This document shows, piece by piece, positions 18,571 to 28,419 of a stretch of 64,000 nt of DNA. The notes under the pieces are model-generated. The model was not told where the DNA came from, ran no database searches, and worked only from the letters and a program-made list of their open reading frames with translations. Numbering within the stretch: position 1 is the first letter of the stretch; each line of letters opens with the position of its first letter. The DNA comes from Agrobacterium tumefaciens (lineage in GTDB: Bacteria > Pseudomonadota > Alphaproteobacteria > Rhizobiales > Rhizobiaceae), in NCBI RefSeq assembly GCF_013318015.2, contig NZ_CP115841.1, forward strand, positions 1,364,001 through 1,428,000, given 5' to 3'. A program made the translations under genes and the position numbers.

Positions 18571-20574
18571 TCACGCAACCTGCTTCTTCGCCGCAAGCTT
18601 GCGCTTTACATCCGGCGGCGTCGCCTCTTCCACGAGGCTTGTAATCGCGTCTTCGAGCGACATCGGCGTCTGGTTCTGGGAACCGAGACGGCGGATGTTG
18701 ACAGTGCGCTCTTCCGCTTCCTTGCGTCCGCAGACGATGATGACCGGCACCTTGGTCACCGAGTGCTCGCGGACCTTGTAGTTGATCTTCTCGTTGCGGA
18801 AGTCGGTTTCGACAGCCATGCCCGCCTCGCGCAGTGCTTCGGCAACCTCGCGGCCATAATCGTCCGCATCCGAGGTGATCGTCGCGACCACGACCTGAAG
18901 CGGCGCGAACCACAATGGCATGTGACCGGCAAAGTTCTCGATCAGGATACCAAGGAAGCGCTCCATCGAGCCGCAGATGGCGCGATGGATCATCACCGGC
19001 TGCGTCTTTTCGGAGTTCTGGTCGATATAGAAGGCGCCGAAACGTTCCGGCAGGTTGAAGTCCACCTGCGTCGTGCCGCACTGCCATTCACGACCGATGG
19101 CATCCTTCAGCGTATATTCGAACTTTGGCCCGTAGAAAGCGCCCTCGCCCGGCAGAATGCCGGTCTTGATGCGGCCGCCGGACTGTTCCTCGATGGTCTT
19201 CAGAACCTCCATCATGACGCTTTCGGCACGGTCCCAGAGATCGTCGGAACCGACGCGCTTTTCCGGACGGGTCGAAAGCTTGACGACGATCTCGCTGAAA
19301 CCGAAATCCTCATAGACCGAGAGGATCAGGTCGTTGATGCGCAGGCATTCCGCAGCCATCTGCTCTTCCGTGCAGAAGACATGCGCATCGTCCTGCGTGA
19401 AGCCGCGAACGCGCATCAGGCCATGCAGTGCACCTGAAGCCTCGTAGCGATGGACATTGCCAAATTCAGCAAGGCGAACGGGCATTTCGCGGTAAGACTT
19501 CAAGCCATGCTTGAAGATCTGCACGTGGCCGGGGCAGTTCATCGGCTTCAAGGCAAAGACGCGCTGGTCCGCATCCTCGTCATCGGGATGGGTAAAGGCA
19601 TGGGCGGATTTCACCGCGAACATGTTTTCCTGATACCAACCCCAGTGACCGGAGGTTTCCCACAACGACTTGTCCAGCACCTGCGGCGCGTTGACTTCCT
19701 GATAGGTATTGGCAAGCCGACGGCGCATATAGGCCGTCAGCGTCTGGAACATGCGCCAGCCCTTGCCGTGCCAGAAGACCACGCCCGGACCTTCTTCCTG
19801 GAAATGGAACAGGTCCATTTCCCGGCCAAGACGGCGGTGGTCGCGCTTTTCGGCTTCAGCCAGAACGTGCAGGTAATTGTCCAGCTCTTCCTGGGTCGCC
19901 CAGGCGGTGCCGTAGATGCGCGACAGCATCGCATTGTTGCTGTCACCACGCCAATAGGCGCCGGCTACCTTCATCAGCTTGAAGGCCGTACCGACCTGAC
20001 CCGTGGACGCCATATGCGGGCCGCGGCAAAGATCGAACCAGTCGCCCTGATAATAGATCTTCAGGTCCTGACCTTCGGGAATGGCATCGACCAGCTCGAC
20101 TTTGTAGTTTTCACCCTTTGCGGCAAACACTTCCTTGGCCTTCTCGCGCGACCAGACTTCGCGGGTAAACGGCTTGTTGCGCTGAATGATCTCCTTCATC
20201 CGCTTTTCGATCTTCGGCAGATCTTCCGGCGTGAAAGGTTCGTTCTTGGCAAAGTCGTAATAGAAGCCGTTCTCGATGACAGGGCCGATCGTCACCTGCG
20301 TGCCGGGCCACAACTCCTGCACGGCCTCGGCCATGACGTGGGCGGCATCGTGGCGGATGAGTTCCAGCGCGCGGCTGTCCTCACGCGTGACGATTTCTAT
20401 CTTGCCATCGGTGATTGCCTCGGACAAATCGCGCACGGTGCCATCAAGCGCAATGGCGACAGCCTTCTTCGCAAGCGATTTGGAGATGGATTCGGCGACC
20501 TCGCGGCCGGTCGTGCCGGCGGGATAGCTGCGTACGGAACCATCGGGAAATGTAAGGGAAACGGTTTGTGACAT
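18571..20574 (-). CDS. thrS: Threonyl-tRNA synthetase, 667 aa
   Basis: Charges tRNA-Thr. Domains in order: TGS (about 1-65, starting [12 protein letters not shown]), the editing domain with the HxxxH metal site ([11 protein letters not shown], about 87-97), the class II catalytic core with [10 protein letters not shown] (about 343, zinc Cys) and the anticodon-binding domain near the C-terminus (from about 570). The ATG at 20574 gives the usual length; a longer reading to 20832 is unsupported. No T-box or other riboswitch is visible upstream. Confidence 0.97.
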   Translation of the reverse strand: MSQTVSLTFPDGSVRSYPAGTTGREVAESISKSLAKKAVAIALDGTVRDLSEAITDGKIEIVTREDSRALELIRHDAAHVMAEAVQELWPGTQVTIGPVIENGFYYDFAKNEPFTPEDLPKIEKRMKEIIQRNKPFTREVWSREKAKEVFAAKGENYKVELVDAIPEGQDLKIYYQGDWFDLCRGPHMASTGQVGTAFKLMKVAGAYWRGDSNNAMLSRIYGTAWATQEELDNYLHVLAEAEKRDHRRLGREMDLFHFQEEGPGVVFWHGKGWRMFQTLTAYMRRRLANTYQEVNAPQVLDKSLWETSGHWGWYQENMFAVKSAHAFTHPDDEDADQRVFALKPMNCPGHVQIFKHGLKSYREMPVRLAEFGNVHRYEASGALHGLMRVRGFTQDDAHVFCTEEQMAAECLRINDLILSVYEDFGFSEIVVKLSTRPEKRVGSDDLWDRAESVMMEVLKTIEEQSGGRIKTGILPGEGAFYGPKFEYTLKDAIGREWQCGTTQVDFNLPERFGAFYIDQNSEKTQPVMIHRAICGSMERFLGILIENFAGHMPLWFAPLQVVVATITSDADDYGREVAEALREAGMAVETDFRNEKINYKVREHSVTKVPVIIVCGRKEAEERTVNIRRLGSQNQTPMSLEDAITSLVEEATPPDVKRKLAAKKQVA

Positions 20575-20705
20575 CGTCGAATGCTCCTGATCCAGTCCCG
20601 CCAACGAATGCGGGTGGTGTTGGAATAAAAAGAACGCCCTCTTTCGCAGATGGGCAGGCAGGCTGATAAAGAATTTTCCCGTTCCAGTCAAAGGTGAACG
20701 GCGGC

Positions 20706-21227
20706 TCAGCGAAGCATTTCGGCAATTCCATTGACGGTGTTGGCGTTGCGGGTCGTGCCAATGCCGAGCTTCTTCGTGGTCAGCGCAGAGAGAAGCCGGC
20801 TTTCGCTTGGCTTGCCGCAAAAGTCGATCCACAGGTCACCGCCGACAATGGCGATCTTTTCCTTCTTGCAATACTTCTCCAAGATTCCAAGATAATCCCC
20901 GGCAAGGGGCTTGCGCATCACCCTTACGCAGACATCCGGTGGATTGCCATCAGGGAACGGGTTTGTGGCAGTCAAGGCAAGCCAATCAGGCGCTGAGCGA
21001 ACGAGAATATCGACATGTTTGCCGAACCGTTTTTCAAAGGCGCGCTCCAACGCCTCCTCGATTTCGCAGACAGGCGCCTCCGGTGCACGGAAGACCAGAT
21101 TTCCGGTCGCGACCAGCGTCCTGCATTCCTCAAAGCCCAGCTCCTGCGCCATTTCACGCAGATCGGCCATGATGAGCCGCTTGCCCGCCCCGAGCACGAT
21201 GCTGTGCAGAAGAGCGACATAGGTCAT
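20706..21227 (-). CDS. DUF1697 domain protein, 173 aa
   Basis: Small globular protein of the DUF1697 family. Seen: [13 protein letters not shown] at the start (family consensus has LLRGINVG here), [13 protein letters not shown] (about 37-49) and a C-terminal [11 protein letters not shown]. The function is unknown. The ATG at 21227 overlaps the stop of yidD by four bases (ATGA), so translation is probably coupled. thrS lies downstream on the same strand. Confidence 0.88.
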   Translation of the reverse strand: MTYVALLHSIVLGAGKRLIMADLREMAQELGFEECRTLVATGNLVFRAPEAPVCEIEEALERAFEKRFGKHVDILVRSAPDWLALTATNPFPDGNPPDVCVRVMRKPLAGDYLGILEKYCKKEKIAIVGGDLWIDFCGKPSESRLLSALTTKKLGIGTTRNANTVNGIAEMLR

Positions 21228-21583
21228 CGATGCAGCATCCAATACCGCCAGGGAGTCCACCAGTGCTTGTCAGCGCCCAGTGTTTCCGGCACGGGGTCCA
21301 GCCCGCTGGTGCCGCCCGGACCGCAACGCGCGACGCGAAACAGCGTCATCCACCCGCCCGGCCAAAGTCCGTGGCGGGCGATCGCCTCATACCCATATTC
21401 GGAACAGGTAGGAATGTGGCGGCAGGAATTGCCGACGAAATTCGACAAAGTCAGCTGATAGAGCCGGATGAAGCCAACACCGAAAAGACGGCCTGGGGTC
21501 TTCGCAAACACTCCCCCCCAGTTGCGGGATCGCCCGACCTTCTCCCCCGTCTTCTGATGTCCGCAGTCCGGTTCACCGCACAT
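21224..21583 (-). CDS. yidD: Membrane protein insertion efficiency factor YidD, 119 aa
   Basis: Small amphipathic inner-membrane-associated protein that helps YidC/Sec insert membrane proteins. Seen: RLYQLTLSNFVGNSCRHIPT followed by CSEYGYEAI (about 41-68), with the family's conserved cysteines, and PGGWMTLFRVARCGPGG. The alphaproteobacterial form has an N-terminal extension of about 30 residues, as here. It lies between an IscU-like gene (4-base gap) and DUF1697 (4-base overlap). It is not next to the usual rnpA-yidC cluster, which is normal in Rhizobiales. Confidence 0.93.
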   Translation of the reverse strand: MCGEPDCGHQKTGEKVGRSRNWGGVFAKTPGRLFGVGFIRLYQLTLSNFVGNSCRHIPTCSEYGYEAIARHGLWPGGWMTLFRVARCGPGGTSGLDPVPETLGADKHWWTPWRYWMLHR

Positions 21584-21586
21584 CGC

Positions 21587-22036
21587 CTAACCCGCAGCGT
21601 TCAGAACCGGCCGGGCTTCGATCTGGTCGAGAGCATCGACGACCGCTTCGAAGGTCAGCATGGTCGAGGCGTGGCGTGCCTTGAAATCCCGGACGGGTGA
21701 AAGCACCCGCATATCCTCGAAACGGCCTGTCGGCCCCTCGCCGCCCTGTTTCAGCATGGCAAGCATGTCTTCCCGCGCCTGCCGGATCTCACCGCTGGAA
21801 GCGCCGACGACATGATGCGCCATGATCGAGGCGGATGCCTGGCCGAGCGCGCACGCGCGAACCTCATGTGAAAAAGCCGTGACGATGCCGCCTTCCACCT
21901 TCAGATAGACCTTGAGTTTGGAGCCGCACAGCCGCGAGTGTTTTTCAGCGCTGGCATCGGCATCATCAAGCACGCCGGTCAGCGGAATATTTCCGGCAAA
22001 TTCCAGAATTCGGTTGTTGTAGATATCGTCCATCAT
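21587..22036 (-). CDS. Iron-sulfur cluster assembly scaffold (NifU-N/IscU/SufU-like), 149 aa
   Basis: IscU/SufU-type Fe-S scaffold. Seen: [11 protein letters not shown] (about 37-47), [15 protein letters not shown] (about 61-75) with the second cysteine, but the third ligand Cys found in active scaffolds is not evident (the region near [13 protein letters not shown] has His). Function as a full scaffold is therefore uncertain. It starts the run of three tightly spaced genes scaffold-yidD-DUF1697. The start could be the ATG at 22036 or the next codon at 22033. Confidence 0.85.
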   Translation of the reverse strand: MMDDIYNNRILEFAGNIPLTGVLDDADASAEKHSRLCGSKLKVYLKVEGGIVTAFSHEVRACALGQASASIMAHHVVGASSGEIRQAREDMLAMLKQGGEGPTGRFEDMRVLSPVRDFKARHASTMLTFEAVVDALDQIEARPVLNAAG

Positions 22037-22316
22037 CAGGTATCCGGCGTTCAAGAATGCCCAAAAACGGGACAGGATATATTTTTCAAACACAGCGTTT
22101 GTCGCAGTGGAGCTTTCCTGCCCTTCATTCCCATTATATGCTAACGAGCTTTCTGGACATCAAGCCGATATGAAATTAACGGCTCCGATACCGAAATATC
22201 AGCATCGGCCTTGCCAAAATGCTGTAAAACAACCAGATAGCAGCAACGGTGGACGAAGTCCCCGCTACGAAAAACAAAGTTCAGGTGCGGCCTTGACCCG
22301 CATCGGGAGAGACGGA

Positions 22317-22943
22317 ATGGATGCGATCGTGAAGAATTTCCCCGGCGCTGGCGCAAAACCCGATGTGGCAGAGGCTCGCCCAAGCCAGACGGAAGCGGAA
22401 GAAGCAGTGCGCGTTCTTCTGCGCTGGGCAGGAGAAAATCCCGCCCGCGAAGGACTCCTGGACACGCCGAAGCGCGTTGCCAAGGCCTATCGCGAACTTT
22501 TCGCCGGTTACGAGCTGAACGTCCAGGACGTTCTCGGCACGACCTTCGAGGAAGTTGGCGGTTATGACGATGTGGTGCTGGTGCGCGACATCCCCTTCTT
22601 CTCCCATTGCGAACACCACATGGTTCCGATCGTCGGCAAAGCGCATGTCGCCTATCTTCCGGCCGGGCGCGTGCTCGGCCTGTCGAAGATCGCCCGCGTC
22701 GTCGAAATCTTTGGCCGCCGCCTGCAGACGCAGGAAAACATGACCGCGCAGATCGCAAGATCCATCGAGGAAACTCTGAAGCCGCGCGGCGTGGCCGTCA
22801 TGATCGACGCCGAACATATGTGCATGTCCATGCGCGGCGTAAACAAGCAGGGGTCCACGACCCTCACCACCAGCTTCACCGGCACCTTCAAGAACGACCC
22901 GGCAGAGCAGGTGCGCTTCATGACCATGGTGCGGAACCGCTAA
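22317..22943 (+). CDS. folE: GTP cyclohydrolase I, 208 aa
   Basis: Converts GTP to dihydroneopterin triphosphate, the first step of tetrahydrofolate (and queuosine precursor) synthesis. Seen: zinc ligands C98, H101 and C169 in [11 protein letters not shown] and EHMCMSMRG, and [19 protein letters not shown] (122-140). The ATG at 22317 has a GGGAGAG ribosome-binding site; the upstream in-frame extension is not conserved. Next on the strand is hisI, 27 bases away, so the two probably form an operon. Confidence 0.96.
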   Translation: MDAIVKNFPGAGAKPDVAEARPSQTEAEEAVRVLLRWAGENPAREGLLDTPKRVAKAYRELFAGYELNVQDVLGTTFEEVGGYDDVVLVRDIPFFSHCEHHMVPIVGKAHVAYLPAGRVLGLSKIARVVEIFGRRLQTQENMTAQIARSIEETLKPRGVAVMIDAEHMCMSMRGVNKQGSTTLTTSFTGTFKNDPAEQVRFMTMVRNR

Positions 22944-22970
22944 CGGTTCCGCTTTTTCCCCGGGGTAGCA

Positions 22971-23423
22971 ATGTCCATTTCGTTTCCGTCCGCGCCTGCG
23001 GACAAGGAAGTGCTTGAAAATTCAGGTCTCTTCTCACCGAAATTCGATGCCCACGGCCTTGTCACCGCCGTGGTCACCGATGCGCGTGATGGTGAATTGC
23101 TGATGGTCGCCCATATGAATGCGCAAGCCCTGTCGCTGACGCTGGAAACGGGCATCGCCCACTATTACAGCCGCTCGCGCGACAAGATCTGGAAAAAGGG
23201 CGAAACCTCCGGCAACCTGCAAACCGTGAAGGAATTCCGCACCGATTGCGATCAGGACGCCGTATGGCTGAAGGTCTCCGTCGCAGGTCATGACGCAACC
23301 TGCCATACCGGCCGCCGCTCCTGCTTCTACCGCACGGTCGAGTTGGCCGATGGCAATGCCGTCACCAGAATCACCGACGATACCCGCCATTTCGACCCGG
23401 CGACTACCTATTCTGGCACGTGA
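22971..23423 (+). CDS. hisI: Phosphoribosyl-AMP cyclohydrolase HisI, 150 aa
   Basis: Third step of histidine synthesis: opens the purine ring of phosphoribosyl-AMP. Seen: MVAHMN (45-50), [20 protein letters not shown] (80-99) with the metal ligands, and CHTGRRSCF (111-119). It is the stand-alone cyclohydrolase without the HisE pyrophosphohydrolase domain, as usual in alphaproteobacteria. It follows folE on the same strand. Confidence 0.96.
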   Translation: MSISFPSAPADKEVLENSGLFSPKFDAHGLVTAVVTDARDGELLMVAHMNAQALSLTLETGIAHYYSRSRDKIWKKGETSGNLQTVKEFRTDCDQDAVWLKVSVAGHDATCHTGRRSCFYRTVELADGNAVTRITDDTRHFDPATTYSGT

Positions 23424-23521
23424 ACGGCCACCTTCCATCCGCCTCACCAATTTGCTACCAATAATTCAGGATTCGGGGAGGAACAGACCGGGTCCTGGGA
23501 GCAGGCAGGGAGTGTACGGTC

Positions 23522-24448
23522 ATGTTGGGCTGGGGAAGCAATCGTCACAATGCTCTTGCGGCTGGCAGCACCGAAACAATCGTCAACGAGGTCGTTGATA
23601 CGCGCCGGATTGCGCTTGCGCTCGGCGGCGGTGCTGCGCGCGGCTGGGCCCATATCGGCGTCCTGAGGGCACTAGACGAAGCCGGTGTAAAAATCGGCAT
23701 GATTGCCGGAACCTCGATAGGCGCGCTGGTCGGCGGTTGTTATCTCGCCGGAAAGCTCGATGAGCTGGAGGAATTTGCCCGTTCGCTGACAATGCGGCGT
23801 ATTGCCGGCCTGCTCGATCTGACGATCGGCGGCGGCGGTCTCTTCGGCGGCATGCGGCTGACTAAGCGCATGCAGGAGCATCTCGAAGGCTTGCGCGTCG
23901 AAAACCTCGAGCACCCTTTCATCGCCGTCGCCACGGAATTGCGCACCGGCCACGAGGTCTGGATTCACCAGGGCGACCTCGTCACCGCACTGCGCTCATC
24001 CTATGCGTTGCCGGGCATTTTCGAGCCCGTGCAATGCAACGGCCGCACCCTGATCGACGGCGCTCTCGTCAACCCCGTGCCGGTTTCGGTCTGCAGGGCC
24101 TATGAGCAGGCGCTCGTCGTCGCCGTCAATCTCAATTACGATCTGTTCGGCCGCTCTGCCGTGGTCAAACATTCCTCTTCGCCCCCGAATGGCGCAGCAC
24201 CTTCCCTGGAAGGTCCGCCGCGCCCCGGCCTGCCTGGCGTCATGGTGCAGGCCTTCAATATCATTCAGGACCGGATTTCGCGCTCGCGCCTGGCGGGCGA
24301 CCCGCCCGACCTCATGCTGCATCCCCGTATCAACGATATCGGCCTCTCGGAATTCCATCGCGCCAGCGAAGCCATCGACAGGGGATACGAGGAAACACGC
24401 GCCCGCGTTCCCGAGCTGGAGCGCATGCAGCAGGCGTTCCGACGCTAA
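23522..24448 (+). CDS. Patatin-like phospholipase family protein, 308 aa
   Basis: Probable serine lipid acyl hydrolase. Seen: oxyanion hole GGGAARG (35-41), nucleophile elbow GTSIG (63-67, Ser65) and the catalytic-Asp motif DGALVNP (about 179), the Ser-Asp dyad of patatins. No signal peptide; RssA/YchK-like in size and layout. The ATG at 23522 is preceded by a purine-rich GGGAGTGTACGGTC. The substrate is unknown. Confidence 0.9.
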   Translation: MLGWGSNRHNALAAGSTETIVNEVVDTRRIALALGGGAARGWAHIGVLRALDEAGVKIGMIAGTSIGALVGGCYLAGKLDELEEFARSLTMRRIAGLLDLTIGGGGLFGGMRLTKRMQEHLEGLRVENLEHPFIAVATELRTGHEVWIHQGDLVTALRSSYALPGIFEPVQCNGRTLIDGALVNPVPVSVCRAYEQALVVAVNLNYDLFGRSAVVKHSSSPPNGAAPSLEGPPRPGLPGVMVQAFNIIQDRISRSRLAGDPPDLMLHPRINDIGLSEFHRASEAIDRGYEETRARVPELERMQQAFRR

Positions 24449-24507
24449 CTTACACTACAAATATTCGTGCTGAGCATTCCAGCTTGCGGTAGCCGCAGCC
24501 TCCTAGG

Positions 24508-24540
24508 CCGTCATTCCTGCGCGTGTCACAGGAATGACGG
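24508..24540. terminator. Perfect inverted repeat between the patatin and CBS genes
   Basis: CCGTCATTCCTG pairs with CAGGAATGACGG over 12 bp with a 9-base loop, between convergent genes. The arm CCGTCATTCC matches the start of repeat family 1, so this may be a minimal copy that works as a terminator. Confidence 0.6.
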
Positions 24541-24584
24541 AGTCGTTTCGAAATGACTATTGCGGACGCGCCGGAAACGAAACC

Positions 24585-25019
24585 TCATCCGGCGATATAG
24601 GCCTTGATATGTTCGGCTTCCGCCTCGATCTCGCCGATCCGCGCCTTTACCACGTCACCGATGGAGATGATGCCGGCAAGACGACCGTCGTCCTCAACCG
24701 GAATATGGCGGAACCGCCCTCCGGTCATGATTTCCATCAATTCGTCGGTGGTGGAATTGTGATGACAGCGGATGACGTTCTTCGTCATGGCCACCGAAAC
24801 GGATTGCAGAAGGGAGGCAGCGCCCTCGCCTGCCACGACCTTCACCAGATCGCGTTCCGTGAAAATACCGAGAACGACGCCGTCGGCATCGGTCACGACG
24901 AGTGCACCGATCTTGTGCGCATTCAGCGTTGCTGCCGCCTCGCCGATGCTTACGCTCGGACCCACAGTCACGACATTCCGGCCCTTGCGGTCGAGAAGAT
25001 CTTTTACGAATGTTGCCAT
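24585..25019 (-). CDS. Paired CBS domain protein, 144 aa
   Basis: Two CBS motifs forming one Bateman module (about 8-65 and 75-135), normally binding adenine nucleotides. Seen: VTDADGVVLGIFTERDLVK (43-61) and GRFRHIPVEDDGRLAGIISI (about 101-120). Free-standing; the partner is unknown. A strong AGGAGG ribosome-binding site precedes the ATG. Confidence 0.92.
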   Translation of the reverse strand: MATFVKDLLDRKGRNVVTVGPSVSIGEAAATLNAHKIGALVVTDADGVVLGIFTERDLVKVVAGEGAASLLQSVSVAMTKNVIRCHHNSTTDELMEIMTGGRFRHIPVEDDGRLAGIISIGDVVKARIGEIEAEAEHIKAYIAG

Positions 25020-25173
25020 GCCTTCCTCCTCCTGTCAGCAATCTGCAACGCGGCGAAGTCTCTCCGCGGTTGCAAATCATGGAACATGGTGCGCTGAGGC
25101 CTATGCGAATGCAATCCCGGATGGGACCTGCACAAGCAAATTTGCGCCACGGCCGACAAGGAGCGTGATCGCC

Positions 25174-25947
25174 CTAAAGCGGGTGTTCCACACCCTCACT
25201 GGGAAGGTTCCCGCGGATCGGGCGATCGAACAGGCCGAAGAACAGGAAGCCGAGGAGAAAGCCGAAGACATGCGCATCCCAGGCGACTTCACCGCCGACA
25301 TCGCCAAACAGCGGCACGCCGACCGCGATCAGGACATTGCCGAAAAGCCACATCAGCGTGAAGATCAGCACGGTCCTGTTCGAAAGCGCCGCGACAATGC
25401 TCTGCCTCGGCATCAGATGGCCGAAAGAGGCGCTGTAGCCGCCGCGCGACGGGAAAGCGAAACGGCATGCGGCTCCCATCAGGGCCGAAACGACACCAGA
25501 TGCTCCGATCAGAACCGTCACATCGCCCCAGTTCAGCGCCGCGTGGCCAAAAGCTGAAACGGCGGCGGATATGCACCATAACAGTACGAAGCGAAGCGTT
25601 CCGATCCGGCGCAGAACCGGTGCGCCAAAGGCCATCAACCACAATCCGTTAAAAAGAATATGCTCGATGCCGCCGTGCAGAAAAGAATATGTCACCGGCG
25701 TCCAGAGCCATTCCAGCCCCTGCTGGGATAATGGCACCGCGTAACGCAGCGGAATGAAGCCGAAGGTGAAGATGAACCAGCCGTTGCCATCCTCCGAAAG
25801 AAGATAGGCCGGAACCACAAAGGCCAAGAGCAGCGCCGCCAATATGCCGACCAGAAGCGGCGGCAGGTTGAAGACGGGATTATGTGCGTCCTCTTTCAGT
25901 TCCTGACTTTCCGAAACCGGCGGCTGTTCGCCGTCGCCGTTGGACAT
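25174..25947 (-). CDS. Rhomboid family intramembrane serine protease, 257 aa
   Basis: Inner-membrane protease. Seen: six or more hydrophobic segments, FLHGGIEHILFNGLWL (the HxxxN region), GASGVVSALMG with the catalytic Ser (about 149) and the catalytic His in WDAHVFGFLLG (about 224). The N-terminal 30 residues are polar and cytosolic. The ATG at 25947 fits; upstream extension to 26037 is low-complexity. Substrates are unknown. Confidence 0.9.
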   Translation of the reverse strand: MSNGDGEQPPVSESQELKEDAHNPVFNLPPLLVGILAALLLAFVVPAYLLSEDGNGWFIFTFGFIPLRYAVPLSQQGLEWLWTPVTYSFLHGGIEHILFNGLWLMAFGAPVLRRIGTLRFVLLWCISAAVSAFGHAALNWGDVTVLIGASGVVSALMGAACRFAFPSRGGYSASFGHLMPRQSIVAALSNRTVLIFTLMWLFGNVLIAVGVPLFGDVGGEVAWDAHVFGFLLGFLFFGLFDRPIRGNLPSEGVEHPL

Positions 25948-26306
25948 GATTCCATCCCTGTTTTTGTGGAAATTTGCGTCCCCCGAGCAATATAGGAAGC
26001 CCGGGCGAAAAAAAAGCCGTCCTGCCTTTCGGGCCACGACGCAAAAACCGCAATCGGTTCAAGCGCCTGTACCCAGGGGCAGTCCGGCCTGCGCGCCCGC
26101 CGTAAAGTTACGGGCGAAAGCATCAATTGTGCTGACTGGGAGCATGTCCCCGACATGGCCGCAGCGATGCCACGACCTTGGTCGTTACGCAATCTCAACC
26201 ATTTGTTAACCTTAACAAAATCGGTTGGCATGAAATTCGCTACACTACAAGTAACAGACGTTCGAATGGACATGATGTCCCAAAAACGAACATGGAGAAC
26301 GATGCT
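25948..26306. other. Intergenic region with promoters of the rhomboid and PAS genes; no gene seen
   Basis: About 360 bases between divergent genes. The part nearest the PAS gene is AT-rich (26180-26260) and probably holds its promoter. No repeat, RNA gene or convincing small reading frame was found. Confidence 0.4.
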
Positions 26307-26864
26307 ATGAAAAGCATGGCCGGACTGGAGATATATGCCTATTGGGACACGCTGCGCGGCAATAAACCTGCGCCCCGCCGAGAAGACTTCGATCCCGCAA
26401 AGCTGAAACATCATCTCGGCGACCTCTTCATCCTCGTGGACAAGGGAGAAAGAACGCCATTCTTCCGCCTTGCAGGCACACACCTGTGCGACCTGTTCGG
26501 CCGGGAATTGCGCGACAGCCCGTTCTCGGATCTGTGGCCGGCGGCAAGTGCCACCTTCCCCTGCCGTGTCGCACGCGGCATCCTGCAACATCAATTGCCC
26601 GTGGTGTTCGATATCGAAGCGGAGGACGACCATGGCGCGGCGCCGCTTGCTTTCGAAATGCTGCTCTTGCCGCTAAGTTCGGATAATGACACAGCCCCGA
26701 GATTGCTCGGAGCGCTGCTGCCGGAGCGGCCCCGTCACGAATTCGCAGCACCGATCAGTTGCCTCGTCATGAAAAGCAGCCGCCTGCTACGCATGGATAT
26801 CGCGCCGACAACGTATTCTACAAATGCGCGAACCGCTGTCATGCCGCATGCGGTAACCCGCTGA
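26307..26864 (+). CDS. PAS domain protein (PAS_5 family), 185 aa
   Basis: Single PAS-like sensor domain of the alphaproteobacterial PAS_5 family (also annotated DUF1489-unrelated PAS). Seen: YWDTLRGNKPAPRREDFDPA (about 10-29), GDLFILVDKGERTPFFRLAG (about 36-55) and ELRDSPFSDLW. There is no output domain, so it presumably acts through a partner. The ATG at 26307 has GGAG nine bases upstream; an ATG at 26292 has no site. The nearby PilZ gene is a possible functional partner. Confidence 0.82.
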   Translation: MKSMAGLEIYAYWDTLRGNKPAPRREDFDPAKLKHHLGDLFILVDKGERTPFFRLAGTHLCDLFGRELRDSPFSDLWPAASATFPCRVARGILQHQLPVVFDIEAEDDHGAAPLAFEMLLLPLSSDNDTAPRLLGALLPERPRHEFAAPISCLVMKSSRLLRMDIAPTTYSTNARTAVMPHAVTR

Positions 26865-27047
26865 CTGCCGCATCCCACCCCGCATGGTGAGGGTGGATCG
26901 CGTATGATCGCGCCGGAATTTCGTACGAAATACGTCAAAGCTGTAACGATTTTGACGATTGCAAAAATTGTAAGGGTTAAACAATACAGTCTGTTAACCC
27001 GGGCGGCGTAGAGATTTGTCATCATCACTGGTTACAATTGCGCTGCC

Positions 27048-27665
27048 ATGTTCTCATCACGTTCGGTCAACACTGCCCAAACCCTGCGTCCAGTTGAAGA
27101 GGTTCACTTCGACGATCCCGTCCGTGTGTCCTTCACTGGCCGCCTCATGTTGCCCGATCACCAGGAATATGATTGCACCGCAACCGAGATGACCGCCGAA
27201 AGAGCGCTGTTCGCCTGCTCGGGCATTGCGCGCAACGGTGATCGCGTCATCTCCTATCTCCAGCATATCGGTCGCATCGAAGGAACGGTTACGGCGCTTA
27301 CCGCGTCAGGCTTCGTCATTGCCATCAATGCGCCCGAACGCAAGCGGGAAAAGCTGGCCGCCCAGCTCGCATGGATCGCCAAGCGCCAGCTGCTCGGCCT
27401 GCCGGAAGACCGCCGCCACGACCGCCTGACACCACGCAATACCCGGGCACATCTGATGCTGGAAGACGGCGTGCTTCTCGCCTGCCGGCTGATCGACCTT
27501 TCCTTGTCGGGCGCAGCCATCGAGATCGAAAACCGGCCTCCACTCGGCACCAGGGTCCAGCTTGGCAAGAACATGAGCGGCAAGATCGTACGCCACTTCA
27601 TGGAAGGCGTTGCGGTAGAATTCGACCGGGTCCAGTCGCCCGACGCCCTGATCGAATTTCTCTAG
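27048..27665 (+). CDS. PilZ domain protein, probable c-di-GMP effector, 205 aa
   Basis: Two PilZ-like halves. The C-terminal half (about 120-205) keeps both c-di-GMP motifs: RxxxR in DRRHDRLTPR and D-x-S-x-x-G in DLSLSGAAIEI. The N-terminal half (about 15-100) is a degenerate copy (TATEMTAERALFAC). Free-standing PilZ proteins in Agrobacterium regulate motility, cellulose or attachment; the target here is unknown. It follows the PAS gene on the same strand, with a gap of 183 bases. Confidence 0.85.
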   Translation: MFSSRSVNTAQTLRPVEEVHFDDPVRVSFTGRLMLPDHQEYDCTATEMTAERALFACSGIARNGDRVISYLQHIGRIEGTVTALTASGFVIAINAPERKREKLAAQLAWIAKRQLLGLPEDRRHDRLTPRNTRAHLMLEDGVLLACRLIDLSLSGAAIEIENRPPLGTRVQLGKNMSGKIVRHFMEGVAVEFDRVQSPDALIEFL

Positions 27666-27743
27666 GTCATTTCTCGTAATACCGTGGAGCGGTATGTCCG
27701 TGCGGCAAGTGCGGCATTCGCCAGATCTTGTCACGGCTATCGC

Positions 27744-27859
27744 TTTCCGGCGCTCCGGCCGTGAGCCGGAATACAGCCAGCCCAAGTCTCTTGGCCGAAA
27801 AAGCTTTTCCCGCGACACAGGCGCACATCGATCCGATTCCGGCTAAGGCCGGAATGATG
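27744..27859. repeat. Intergenic palindromic repeat, family 1, near-complete copy
   Basis: Left part has GCCGTGAGCCGGAATACAGCC, then a central CAAGTCTCTTGGCCGAAAAAG; the right arm is GATTCCGGCTAAGGCCGGAA followed by TGATGG. The block order matches the copy at 10142-10228, and left and right ends are inverted with respect to each other. Confidence 0.65.
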
Positions 27860-28419
27860 GGAGCACACTGCTTTCGTCTACAAAAATGCCGCTCGTGCAT
27901 TTGCGCTGACAGTTTAAAATACTGCTTTCCCGCACTTTGGATTCCGCTGAAGCTGACTTCCGTGCTATCCGGTCAGAGTGCCCGGCGCGCTCCATTTCGC
28001 GTTAGTTCTCGCGCAAAACCGCACTGAAAAATCCCGCTCCAAGCTTTTTTTCCAAGAAAAAAACAGTTTTCTTGAAGTTTTTTTCGCTGGCTTTTTGCCC
28101 TGTCCCGACTTGAAACACCAATCCCAAAACGGGAAATCCGCGTCTTCGATACGCTCCGCGGCCTGACTACCCATCATCGCAAAAATATCTCTGTGCCGAA
28201 AATCGCTTTCAATACAGGGGCCTAAATGGCTACCAAAAACCTAAGGTCGAGATGCGTAAAATTGTAATAAAATTTGCTTCAAACACGCGTAAAAACTAAC
28301 TCGAATACAGTTCAAAACAAGCGCTAATTTGCTGAAATATAAGCTCAAATTGACACGCGCATCTTTCCGCGGGGTCAAAATATACATGCGAGTGTCTCCT
28401 CAACACGGGGAGACAAGCA
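27860..28419. other. AT-rich intergenic region before the BTLCP protease gene; no gene seen
   Basis: About 560 bases. It contains homopolymer-rich stretches near 28040-28090 (an AAGAAAA/TTTTCTT hairpin) and an AT-rich promoter-like region from 28250. Reading frames on both strands across 27965-28177 lack ribosome-binding sites and family features, and I do not call them. Confidence 0.4.

Noticed and set aside
19450..20571. Long reading frame on the + strand across thrS
   Set aside because: Antisense of a well-conserved synthetase; no independent evidence.
27965..28177. Small reading frames on both strands in the region before the BTLCP gene
   Set aside because: Homopolymer-rich, lacking ribosome-binding sites; no recognisable product.
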